DNA of 8,512 bases from assembly GCA_045638265.1 (NCBI GenBank), contig JAZUBA010000021.1, forward strand, positions 1 to 8,512, given 5' to 3'. The notes under the pieces were generated by a model. It was not told the DNA's origin, ran no database searches, and saw only the letters and a program-made list of their open reading frames with translations. The translations under genes and the position numbers were made by a program. Positions 1 to 6,044 of this stretch are shown in pieces (within the stretch, counting starts at the first letter, position 1; the number at the start of each line of letters is the position of its first letter). The stretch comes from RGIG4140 sp045638265. Lineage in GTDB: Bacteria; Pseudomonadota; Alphaproteobacteria; CAAHEQ01; UBA3637.

Positions 1-313
1 AACAACCAATTTGACATCTGCCGGATGGTTAAAAAAATCAAAACACATCATCAAGCATATAAACAAATGTGCTTGAAAAAACAAAACAAAATGCAACCAA
101 AATAAAATTTTGACAAGCAACCAAACCGTCCAAGAAGAAACCTTAATAAACATCCAACTACCAGACTTAATTTTATTCATTATATCTTGTTTATTCATTT
201 GTATTTTCTCTCATTTAAAAGTTTCCGTTTTGTACACTTTACATCTAAAAAAAAACAAAATCAAGAAAAAAAAGAAACCTTACAAAATTAAATTGATAAG
301 ATTTCTTTAATTA
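1..313. other. AT-rich left edge, no supportable gene
   Basis: No convincing gene is visible here. Two plus-strand frames are open from the window edge, one to a TAA at 103-105 and one to a TGA at 74-76. Either could be the last residues of a gene lying to the left, but both are lysine-rich and short, and nothing chooses between them. The rest is A/T homopolymer-rich, and its plus-strand open frame (from a TTG at 110) encodes low-complexity Ile/Leu/Lys sequence. A small inverted repeat (CAAGCA at 52-57, TGCTTG at 70-75) has no T-run after it on either strand. Confidence 0.5.
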
Positions 314-412
314 TTAATAATTTAGTGTCGGATTATAATAATCTTTCATCATCTCATAGCAATCCCCTGTTGGATTTGTGTATCCAGCACCAATACCAGT
401 TTGTCCTTTCTG
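314..412 (-). pseudogene. C-terminal remnant of an unidentified protein
   Basis: On the minus strand, a 32-codon frame ends in TAA (314-316) and is closed upstream by another TAA (413-415). It has no ATG near its beginning. The peptide includes GIGAGYTNPTGDCYEMMK and ends in DYYNPTLNY. It is far more protein-like than the AT-rich sequence around it: balanced composition, a Gly-rich turn, Cys, and Met-Met. I read it as the 3' end of a gene whose upstream part has been lost. The direction of decay points to the 150-bp repeat block starting at 465, so repeat insertion or recombination may have destroyed it. The family is not recognised. It could also be a chance open frame. Confidence 0.35.
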
Positions 413-464
413 TTAAAATTAAAAATTGATTTATAAAATTAAATGCTTGTAGATTTTTTGATTT

Positions 465-609
465 ACGCTCGCACAGCCCTCAACGGTTGGCAGTCTTCCC
501 CAAAAACACCACCCTTAACGGTTTGGCACAGGGAAATTGATTTTAGATAGATAGAGAACGGTATATTTCCCCTTCGTCGTGTAGATTACGCTACATAAAA
601 GAGGGAAAA
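465..609. repeat. 150-bp-period tandem repeat, copy 1
   Basis: This is the first of two tandem copies; every position matches the sequence 150 bases further right with only about eight visible differences. Inside the unit the element CACC-R-CCCTTAACGG-TT-GGCA occurs in two versions about 35 bases apart. It is followed by alternating blocks TTCCCC, GGGAAAT, ATTTCCCC and GAGGGAA, which can pair in more than one way. Copy 1 lacks the right outer arm of the long hairpin seen in copy 2. There is no transposase and no obvious coding function. Confidence 0.9.
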
Positions 610-614
610 ACTCC

Positions 615-759
615 ACGCTCGCACCACCCTTAACGGTTGGCAGTCTTCCCCAAAAACACCGCCCTTAACGGTTTGGCACGGGGAAATTGATTTTAGATAG
701 ATAGAGAACGGTATATTTCCCCTTCGTCGTGTAGATTGCGCTACATAAGAGGGGGAACA
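615..759. repeat. 150-bp-period tandem repeat, copy 2
   Basis: This is the second copy of the unit at 465-609, offset by exactly 150 bases. Differences include C/A, A/G and G/A changes at 624-625, 661, 680, 738 and 749. The internal short repeat is at 622-642 and 657-678. GGGGAAAT (680-687) can pair with ATTTCCCC (715-722), while TTCCCC (717-722) can instead pair with GGGGAA (752-757), so the unit can form alternative hairpins. It lies downstream of the capsid gene's stop codon, so any minus-strand readthrough transcript would contain it. Confidence 0.9.
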
Positions 760-768
760 TATACCGTT
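707..768. repeat. Long imperfect hairpin at the end of the repeat
   Basis: The outer arms AACGGTATAT (707-716) and ATATACCGTT (759-768) are perfectly complementary. Inside them TTCCCC (717-722) pairs with GGGGAA (752-757), with one bulged base at 758. GTGTAG (729-734) pairs with CTACAT (741-746) around the loop ATTGCG. Neither side carries a clear T-run, so it is not a classical intrinsic terminator. It could still protect or process the 3' end of the capsid transcript. Confidence 0.75.
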
Positions 769-770
769 AT

Positions 771-830
771 ACATCATATAAAATTAATTTCCCTACATCA
801 TATAAAATTAATTTCCCTATTAATTTCCCT
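771..830. repeat. 24-bp tandem repeat touching the capsid stop codon
   Basis: Two exact copies of a 24-base unit (771-794 and 795-818) are followed by a 12-base partial copy (819-830). The partial copy overlaps the TAG stop of the capsid gene (829-831, minus strand). Read on the minus strand, the unit starts AGGGAAATTAATTTTA. This closely matches AGGGAAATTGATTTTA inside both copies of the 150-bp repeat on the plus strand, so the two repeat families share a motif in opposite orientations. Confidence 0.9.
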
Positions 831-1785
831 ACCCATTAATAAGGACACCTTGTAAAGCAGCATTAGACATTGTTAAGTTACCTGCCCAACCTAAAATACG
901 ATATAACGCATCTTGGTTGATGGCCATACGATTACCTTCAATCACTTTCATATTGCGATCTTTGTGCGGACGTAAATATAAATAATCCGTATTCAAGAAG
1001 TACATATGATTTTCAGGACAATGTCCATCTTGTGCGCCTTCAAATATCACATCAGAACCTTTGAATTTTAATGTCGCAAAACCTGAATCAGCCACTTTCG
1101 GATCAGAAAAACGTTGATGTGGCATCAAACTTTGTTCATATAATGAATATAAAGCTTCATCCGTTACAATTAAGTCCGGTTTGTCCGTACCTCTTGTTAA
1201 GGATAAATACATTTTACTCATTTGTTGACCGATATTGTCAGCCGTTAAATTTGTTGTTGTGGCTTTGTTTCTCCAAAATTCATTACCGGAAGCAGAACGA
1301 TCAATACCGCCGACTGTACCTGTTGTCGGATCATCGGCAACCAATAATTTCAAACCGCCGATTTCTTTACCGGAAAAGCCCGTACCATCGCTGAAAATAG
1401 ATTTTGACATTTGATTTTGAATGGTCTTGACGGCATTGTCAATCCGTTTTTCAAACAAATCATAAACCATTTCCGGACCGGAGTTTTTCAACAAATCTTC
1501 GCCTGAAATAGCAACAGGAACGGCACATAATTTTAATTGATATTCAGCAGCCGTAAAAAGTTGTTTCGGTGTATAAGTGATTGTATCATATCCACCGTAC
1601 CAAACGGCATCGCCTTCCCCATATTCCAATTCTTCCAAAATTTTGGAACCACCGGTAATCGGACGGATTTTCTTTTTATCTTTTAATCGTGTCAATAAGG
1701 CATTATTTGCCGTTAAGTTGTCAGCCAATGTTTTGGCACGATGAGAAAGTGATGTCGTTAAAATATCGTTATAAGTTTTTGTCAT
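829..1785 (-). CDS. Phage-type major capsid protein
   Basis: This gene encodes a 318-residue protein that I recognise as a major capsid (head) protein of the kind found in tailed phages and prophages of Proteobacteria. Such proteins assemble into the icosahedral shell that packages DNA. Diagnostic stretches resembling that family are GKEIGGLKLLVADDP followed by GTVGGIDRS, the FWRNK segment, TRGTDKPDLIVTDEALY, NHMYFLNTDYLYLRPHKDRN, and the ending AINQDALYRILGWAGNLTMS. An HK97-type fold is expected from family knowledge but is not shown here. The start is the ATG at 1783-1785, because AAGGAAAG sits 8 bases upstream; a longer in-frame opening to 1839 adds an unlikely basic leader. No terminase, portal, protease, scaffold, tail or integrase gene is present, and the flanks are non-coding, so the gene stands alone. 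It shows no internal stop or frameshift. Possible explanations are a prophage remnant, a satellite or gene-transfer-agent component, or a captured capsid gene. Confidence 0.88.
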   Translation of the reverse strand: MTKTYNDILTTSLSHRAKTLADNLTANNALLTRLKDKKKIRPITGGSKILEELEYGEGDAVWYGGYDTITYTPKQLFTAAEYQLKLCAVPVAISGEDLLKNSGPEMVYDLFEKRIDNAVKTIQNQMSKSIFSDGTGFSGKEIGGLKLLVADDPTTGTVGGIDRSASGNEFWRNKATTTNLTADNIGQQMSKMYLSLTRGTDKPDLIVTDEALYSLYEQSLMPHQRFSDPKVADSGFATLKFKGSDVIFEGAQDGHCPENHMYFLNTDYLYLRPHKDRNMKVIEGNRMAINQDALYRILGWAGNLTMSNAALQGVLING

Positions 1786-1793
1786 ATTATAAT

Positions 1794-1801
1794 CTTTCCT
1801 T
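1794..1801 (-). promoter_or_regulatory. Ribosome binding site of the capsid gene
   Basis: AAGGAAAG on the minus strand, 8 bases before the ATG at 1785. It decides the start in favour of the 318-residue protein over the longer open frame beginning at 1839. Confidence 0.75.
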
Positions 1802-1849
1802 ATAAAAAAGCTCCTGAACAGATTTTTTTTCATCCACACAGAAGCGGTT

Positions 1850-1886
1850 AAAAAAAAGGCATACTGTTTACATAAAACAATATGCC
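1850..1886 (-). terminator. Intrinsic terminator, minus strand (first of three)
   Basis: GGCATA (1858-1863) pairs with TATGCC (1881-1886) and TGTTT (1865-1869) pairs with AAACA (1875-1879), with one C/A mismatch between them and a 5-base loop. On the minus strand the stem is followed directly by eight T (1850-1857). It would stop transcripts coming from the right, only about 65 bases before the capsid start codon. The capsid gene therefore either has a promoter in this short gap or is controlled by readthrough. Confidence 0.75.
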
Positions 1887-1923
1887 GACGAAAATTAATG
1901 AGCGTTTTTTCTTGAAAAACGAT

Positions 1924-1954
1924 AAAAAAAAGGGCGTATCAAAAGAATACGCCC
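1924..1954 (-). terminator. Intrinsic terminator, minus strand (second of three)
   Basis: A perfect 8-bp stem, GGGCGTAT (1932-1939) with ATACGCCC (1947-1954), and a 7-base loop. On the minus strand eight T follow (1924-1931). This is the cleanest terminator in the window, yet no minus-strand gene is visible to its right before pflB, which points the other way. A small extra hairpin (CGTTTTT at 1903-1909 with AAAAACG at 1915-1921) lies between this and the previous terminator. Confidence 0.85.
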
Positions 1955-2021
1955 TGTCAGAGTTCAGTTTAACAAATAAAAAGAGTTAAAAAATATGAAT
2001 ATACAAAATATTCATTTAAAT

Positions 2022-2081
2022 AAAATATATATCACAACTACATCAAAAGGAGAATAAAGTTCAATTGATGATATATATTTT
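2022..2081. repeat. 13-bp perfect inverted repeat
   Basis: AAAATATATATCA (2022-2034) and TGATATATATTTT (2069-2081) are exact reverse complements separated by 34 bases. The loop contains AAAGGAG (2045-2051), like a ribosome binding site. A 19-codon open frame (2068-2127) starts too far from it and partly inside the right arm, so it is not called. The role is unknown. The arms are made only of A/T-rich sequence, which lowers the significance. Confidence 0.6.
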
Positions 2082-2090
2082 CACCACAAT

Positions 2091-2123
2091 AAATAAGGAG
2101 CAGTCTTGTTTCCAAGACTGCCC
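2091..2123 (-). terminator. Terminator-like hairpin, minus strand (third of three)
   Basis: A perfect 9-bp stem, GCAGTCTTG (2100-2108) with CAAGACTGC (2113-2121), and a 4-base loop. On the minus strand it is followed by CTCCTTATTTATT, a T-rich but interrupted tail. On the plus strand no T-run follows. It is weaker as a terminator than the two hairpins to its left, but the stem itself is strong. Confidence 0.6.
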
Positions 2124-2737
2124 ATAACATGTTTTATCTGAAATTTCTACTCATGTGAAAAAGTAGAAAATAGGAAAATAACTTTTTTGGTATAAGAAAA
2201 TGTTATCTTCAATTAATGATATACCAACTTTTTTAAAAAAAGGCAAGATTTTTTTTACATAATTTCGCTTTTTTTTGCTTTTTAAGGCAAAAAAATGTAT
2301 TTTTCATCCTTTTTTGACATTCTGAAACACAAAATCACCTCTCAAATAGTCAAAAATCCATCCATTTGTTCTTTTTTTATCTTTCTAAACTGACAAATCC
2401 ATTCACAAACAAGAAAACAAACCTTTCTTTATTTTATTTTCACTTAATAATCAATATTTTACAAAAAAATAAGCGATTCGTTTTGATTGAAACCGTCAGA
2501 TTACATCTAAAACCGATTTTTTTTCATCTAACCCATAGCTATCGATTCCTTTATATATTACATATTGTATCTTCCAATATATAATAATGTGGCATAAAAT
2601 CGTCAACTCAACTTTATGATGGGGAGACAAAACAACAAAACATCCCATATCACTCCGATTAGACGTTCAAATAGACAAATTCACTTAAAAAAATATGATG
2701 CTTTTTGCTGATTTTTGTTGCCAAATCAATTTAAAAA

Positions 2738-2831
2738 TGTTAAGTTAGGTCCGTAACAAACCGCCTAATCAAAACAGGTTTTATTTTGAACCGGTCGTTT
2801 TGTGGACGGCATAATTTTTACTAACTTAACA
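2738..2831 (+). promoter_or_regulatory. Structured 5' leader of pflB, candidate cis-regulatory RNA
   Basis: TGTTAAGTTAG (2738-2748) and CTAACTTAACA (2821-2831) are perfect 11-bp complements that would close a domain of 72 bases. Inside, nested pairings are possible: GTCC (2749-2752) with GGAC (2804-2807), CAAAAC (2770-2775) with GTTTTG (2797-2802), and GGTT (2777-2780) with AACC (2789-2792). The right closing arm ends on the first base of the ribosome binding site AAAGGA (2831-2836). Folding could therefore influence initiation at the pflB ATG 9 bases further on. I do not recognise a known riboswitch class. The alternatives are a DNA operator made of distant half-sites, or chance. Confidence 0.5.
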
Positions 2832-2836
2832 AAGGA
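2831..2836 (+). promoter_or_regulatory. Ribosome binding site of pflB
   Basis: AAAGGA, 9 bases before the ATG at 2846. It favours that ATG over the in-frame TTG at 2837, which touches the site and could not be used with it. Confidence 0.7.
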
Positions 2837-2845
2837 TTGAAAAAT

Positions 2846-5089
2846 ATGGATAATGTAACAGAAAAAGCTTGGGAAGGCTTTAAAACGAATAAGTGGCAGG
2901 ATGAAGTCAACGTTCGTGATTTTATTACGTTAAACTACACACCGTATGAAGGAGACGATTCTTTCTTAGCCGGTCCGACAGCCCGCACAACAAAAATGTG
3001 GGAAACAGTTGCCGACTTAATGAAACAAGAACGTGCCAACAACGGTTTATTAGATGCTGATTCAAGCATTGTTTCCTCCATCACATCACATGATGCAGGT
3101 TATATTAATAAAGACGAAGAAATCATTGTCGGTTTACAAACAGACAAACCGTTAAAACGTGCTTTAATGCCTTACGGCGGTTATCGTATGGTTGAAGGTT
3201 CTTGCCAAGCTTATAACTTGCCGTTAGATCCGAAAATCACAGAAGTTTTCACAACATACCGCAAAACACACAACGACGGTGTTTTTGATGCTTACACACC
3301 GGATATCCGTGCTTGCCGTAAAAGCGGTGTTATCACAGGTTTACCGGATGCTTACGGTCGTGGTCGTATCATTGGTGACTATCGTCGTATTGCCTTATAT
3401 GGTATCAATCGCTTAATCAAAGATAAAGAAGAACAAAAAGCTTTAACAGATTTAAGCACAATGACAGCCGATGTTATTCGTGAACGTGAAGAAATCGCTG
3501 AACAAATCAGAGCTTTAAAAGATATGGTTAAAATGGCTGCTTCTTACGGTTTAGATATTTCAAAACCAGCTACAAACGCAAAAGAAGCTATCCAATGGAC
3601 ATATTTCGGTTATTTAGCCGCTGTTAAAGATCAAAACGGTGCTGCTATGTCAATCGGTCGTATTTCAACATTCTTGGATATCTATATTCAACGTGATATT
3701 GAAAAAGGCGTGATTACAGAAGAACAAGCTCAAGAAATGATGGACGATTTAGTCATCAAATTGCGTATGGTTCGTTTCTTGCGTACACCTGAATACAACG
3801 ACTTATTCTCAGGCGATCCGGTTTGGGTAACTGAATCAATCGGCGGTATGGGTATTGACGGTCGTACATTAGTTACGAAAAACTCATTCCGTGTCTTACA
3901 CACATTATACAATTTAGGACCAGCTCCGGAACCAAACTTGACAGTTTTATGGTCAAATCACTTACCGGAAGGTTTCAAAAAATTCTGTGCAAAAGTTTCC
4001 ATTGACACATCATCAATCCAATATGAAAACGATGACTTAATGCGTGGTTTCTTTGGTGATGACTATGGTATTGCCTGCTGTGTTTCTCCGATGCGTATCG
4101 GTAAACAAATGCAATTCTTCGGTGCTCGTGCCAACTTGGCAAAAACATTGTTATACGCTATCAACGGCGGTAAAGATGAAAAATCAGGCGCACAAGTCGG
4201 TCCTGAATTAGCTCCGATTGCCGGCGAATATTTGGAAATTGAAGAATTAGAACGTAAATTTGATAAAATGATGGATTGGTTAGCTGAAACATACGTCAGC
4301 GCTTTGAACATCATTCACTATATGCACGACAAATATTCTTATGAAAAATCAATGTTGGCATTACATGACCGTGAAGTTGTCAGAACATTGGGTTGCGGTA
4401 TTGCCGGTTTATCCATTGTTGTTGACTCATTGTCAGCCGTCAAACATTCAAAAGTCAAAATCATTCGTGACGAACGTGGTTTGGCAACAAACTTTGAAAT
4501 TGAAGGCGATTATCCGAAATACGGTAACAATGATGAACGTGTTGATGCAATCGCTCGTCGTGTTGTTAAACAATTTATGGATAAAATCCGTCGCTTACAC
4601 ATCTATCGTAACGCCGTTCCGACACAATCTATCTTAACGATTACGTCAAACGTTGTTTACGGTAAGAAAACAGGTGCTACACCAGATGGTCGTCAAGCAG
4701 GCGTTCCATTTGCTCCGGGTGCTAACCCATTGCACGGACGTGATACAAACGGTGCTATTGCATCTATGTGTTCAGTTGCAAAATTACCGTTCCAACACGC
4801 TCAAGACGGTATTTCAAACACATTCACGATTATCCCGAATTCTTTGGGTAAAACAAAAGAAATTCAAGTTGACAACTTGGTCAGTTTGTTAGACGGTTAC
4901 TGCGGTAACGATGGTCAACACATCAACGTTAACGTTTTGAATCGTGAAACATTAGAAGATGCTATGGAACATCCTGAAAACTATCCGCAATTAACAATCC
5001 GCGTATCAGGATATGCCGTAAACTTCATTAAATTGACACGTGAACAACAAATGGATGTTATTTCCAGAACGTTCCACGAAAAGATTTAA
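2846..5089 (+). CDS. pflB: Pyruvate formate-lyase (formate C-acetyltransferase)
   Basis: A 747-residue glycyl-radical enzyme, near the 760 residues of the E. coli enzyme. In the cytoplasm it converts pyruvate and coenzyme A to acetyl-CoA and formate without oxygen, in mixed-acid fermentation. The catalytic Cys-Cys pair is at residues 411-412 in YGIACCVSPMRIG. The C-terminal radical loop RVSGYAVNF carries the radical glycine at residue 722. Family stretches DYRRIALYGI, WVTESIGGMGIDGRTLVTK and PEPNLTVLWS are intact, so the enzyme should be active. The N-terminal domain has the usual TARTTKMWE and the MPYGGYRMVEGSC region. Codon use is strongly biased to GGT, CGT and GAA, as expected for high expression. 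The start is the ATG with AAAGGA upstream. The gene is monocistronic: a structured leader precedes it and a terminator follows. The radical must be installed by a PflA-type radical-SAM activase, which is not beside it here, unlike in many genomes. Confidence 0.98.
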   Translation: MDNVTEKAWEGFKTNKWQDEVNVRDFITLNYTPYEGDDSFLAGPTARTTKMWETVADLMKQERANNGLLDADSSIVSSITSHDAGYINKDEEIIVGLQTDKPLKRALMPYGGYRMVEGSCQAYNLPLDPKITEVFTTYRKTHNDGVFDAYTPDIRACRKSGVITGLPDAYGRGRIIGDYRRIALYGINRLIKDKEEQKALTDLSTMTADVIREREEIAEQIRALKDMVKMAASYGLDISKPATNAKEAIQWTYFGYLAAVKDQNGAAMSIGRISTFLDIYIQRDIEKGVITEEQAQEMMDDLVIKLRMVRFLRTPEYNDLFSGDPVWVTESIGGMGIDGRTLVTKNSFRVLHTLYNLGPAPEPNLTVLWSNHLPEGFKKFCAKVSIDTSSIQYENDDLMRGFFGDDYGIACCVSPMRIGKQMQFFGARANLAKTLLYAINGGKDEKSGAQVGPELAPIAGEYLEIEELERKFDKMMDWLAETYVSALNIIHYMHDKYSYEKSMLALHDREVVRTLGCGIAGLSIVVDSLSAVKHSKVKIIRDERGLATNFEIEGDYPKYGNNDERVDAIARRVVKQFMDKIRRLHIYRNAVPTQSILTITSNVVYGKKTGATPDGRQAGVPFAPGANPLHGRDTNGAIASMCSVAKLPFQHAQDGISNTFTIIPNSLGKTKEIQVDNLVSLLDGYCGNDGQHINVNVLNRETLEDAMEHPENYPQLTIRVSGYAVNFIKLTREQQMDVISRTFHEKI

Positions 5090-5102
5090 TTGAAATAAAT
5101 CT

Positions 5103-5138
5103 TAAAAAAGATAACCCTGCCCATTCGGACAGGGTTAT
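5103..5138. terminator. Bidirectional terminator between pflB and the convergent gene
   Basis: A 9-bp stem, ATAACCCTG (5111-5119) with CAGGGTTAT (5130-5138), has a possible inner CC/GG pairing in the loop. On the minus strand it is followed by TCTTTTTT, a strong T-run that ends the cysteine-rich gene's transcript. On the plus strand TTATT follows, weaker but usable, 21 bases after the pflB stop codon. Confidence 0.85.
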
Positions 5139-5207
5139 TTATTGTTAAGAGTTGTTTTTAAGTTATAAAGCCGTTTCAAAAAATCAATGAGTTATTCAAT
5201 ATTCATA

Positions 5208-6044
5208 TTATTTGCAAACGGCATAATAATCAAGATGCAATCTATCATTTCCAGTATGTGTACCACCGGACTGAAAATCCATACGATAAATGCGACAAGA
5301 ATTATAATCCGTATTTATCCAACCCAAATAACCACCATATGCAAGAGCCATTTCTTCCACTCTTTTTGCTCTATTATTTGCATCTGGCGTACCAACCGAA
5401 GTTGAAGTAGTTCCATGACAATAACCGTTTGTTGCACTACAACCACTTGCACATATTGTATGTGTACAGCCATAATCACTTACATCTACCAATGTTTTAC
5501 CCAACGCCTGACAAAAATTTCTGGCATTCCACCACCACATTGTACTTGAAGACATAATAAACGGAGGATTTGTTCCTGCTTTCGGTGGTTTTAATGAGGG
5601 AGTTTTACAGGTTCCCGTCATACCTGTTGTATCTCTTGTACATTTATCTTCACCATATTCCGTAATATGACAATAATCGCTCCGATTACAATCGGCATTT
5701 GAAGAACACGTTTCAGGCAATGTTTCACAAGTCCCATTCGTATATTTTGTATCAACTTCTATGCAATAGCAGTTAAAAACTTTCCCTGTTACCGTATCGG
5801 TTAGAGTTGTTGCCAATCCGCCCTGCCCTTCTTCTGATGTGTCTTCCGGACAACTGACTGTCGGTGTTGTGTCTTCCTCTTCTTCCCCTGCTCCACTGCT
5901 ACAATCTTTTGCCAATCCGCCCTGCCCCTCTTCTGATGTATTTTCCGGACAACTGACTGTCGGTATTGTGTCTTCCTCTTCTTCCCCTGCTCCATTTCCA
6001 CAATCTTTGGCCAGTTCGCCCGACCATCCGCATTGAACAAGAGC
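5208..6044 (-). pseudogene. Cysteine-rich protein with C-type-lectin-like end, start missing
   Basis: The frame is open from an in-frame TAG (6045-6047) to TAA (5208-5210), 278 codons, but has no ATG, GTG or TTG before a TTG at 5915 inside a repeat. No signal peptide is seen, though the Cys-rich content suggests an exported protein. Numbering from that TTG, the order is: an acidic repeat unit (GAGEEEED), a Cys-rich knot-like part (residues 49-103, with SNADCNRSDYC), and a C-terminal domain (127-235). The last domain opens with WWWNARNFCQALGKTLVDV, close to the start of C-type-lectin folds. It continues through YGCTHTICASGC and LGWINTDYNSC, and ends in DYYAVCK. Similar multi-copy proteins occur, as I recall, in gut Alphaproteobacteria. 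A neighbouring frame upstream (to 6160) reads GAGCEENNKIR just before the TAG, so a single frameshift near 6045 could explain the lost start. Other readings are a silent donor cassette, a sequencing error, or use of the internal TTG. The gene is convergent with pflB. Confidence 0.6.
5812..6009 (-). repeat. Two in-frame 99-bp coding repeats
   Basis: Units 5812-5910 and 5911-6009 are in tandem with about eight differences; a degenerate start of a further unit follows at 6010. Each unit encodes 33 residues containing LAKDC, GAGEEEED, PTVSCPE and TSEEGQGG, so copy-number change would keep the frame. The repeat is acidic, carries two cysteines per unit, and lies before the Cys-rich part of the protein. 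Confidence 0.92.

Larger units (their letters stand above)
1840..2737. other. Long non-coding region between the divergent capsid and pflB genes
   Basis: About 900 bases without a supportable protein gene. The region is very AT-rich with many A and T runs. Its left third holds the minus-strand terminator-like hairpins and the inverted repeat listed separately. At 2144-2169 TTTCTAC faces GTAGAAA, and at 2187-2227 TTGGTATA faces TATACCAA followed by a short T-run, which is a weak plus-strand hairpin. TTCAATTGATGATATA (2060-2075) recurs with one change at 2208-2223. Positions 2230-2737 show only homopolymer-rich sequence. The pflB promoter should lie near the right end, but I cannot assign -35 and -10 boxes with confidence. 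Confidence 0.6.

Noticed and set aside
110..310. 66-codon plus-strand open frame starting at TTG
   Set aside because: Low-complexity Ile/Leu/Lys content from A/T runs, weak start, no ribosome binding site.
586..777. 63-codon minus-strand open frame across the 150-bp repeat
   Set aside because: It is made almost entirely of the structured repeat, has no ribosome binding site, and its sequence reads like translated non-coding DNA.
465..830. CRISPR array
   Set aside because: The repeats are contiguous or 150 bp long, with no short repeats separated by unique spacers of constant size and no cas genes.
829..1785. Encapsulin nanocompartment shell
   Set aside because: The conserved stretches match phage major capsid proteins rather than encapsulins, and no cargo protein gene is adjacent.
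2068..2127. 19-codon open frame with a purine-rich site upstream, as a possible leader peptide
   Set aside because: The site is about 16 bases from the ATG, the start lies in the arm of an inverted repeat, and no plus-strand attenuator or gene follows closely.
2366..2584. 72-codon plus-strand open frame starting at TTG
   Set aside because: Composition is Phe/Leu/Ile/His from AT-rich DNA, with no ribosome binding site and no family features.
2738..2831. ZTP (pfl motif) riboswitch upstream of pflB
   Set aside because: The name and position invite it, but the conserved 3' CCGCC-containing hairpin order and the other invariant bases are not there; CCGCC occurs only early in the domain.
2700..2840. 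FNR-type operator (TTGAT-N4-ATCAA) for anaerobic control of pflB
   Set aside because: Only a half-site-like AATCAA near 2724 is seen; the other half does not match.
2837..2845. TTG start for pflB three codons upstream
   Set aside because: It directly abuts the ribosome binding site AAAGGA, whereas the ATG at 2846 has good spacing.
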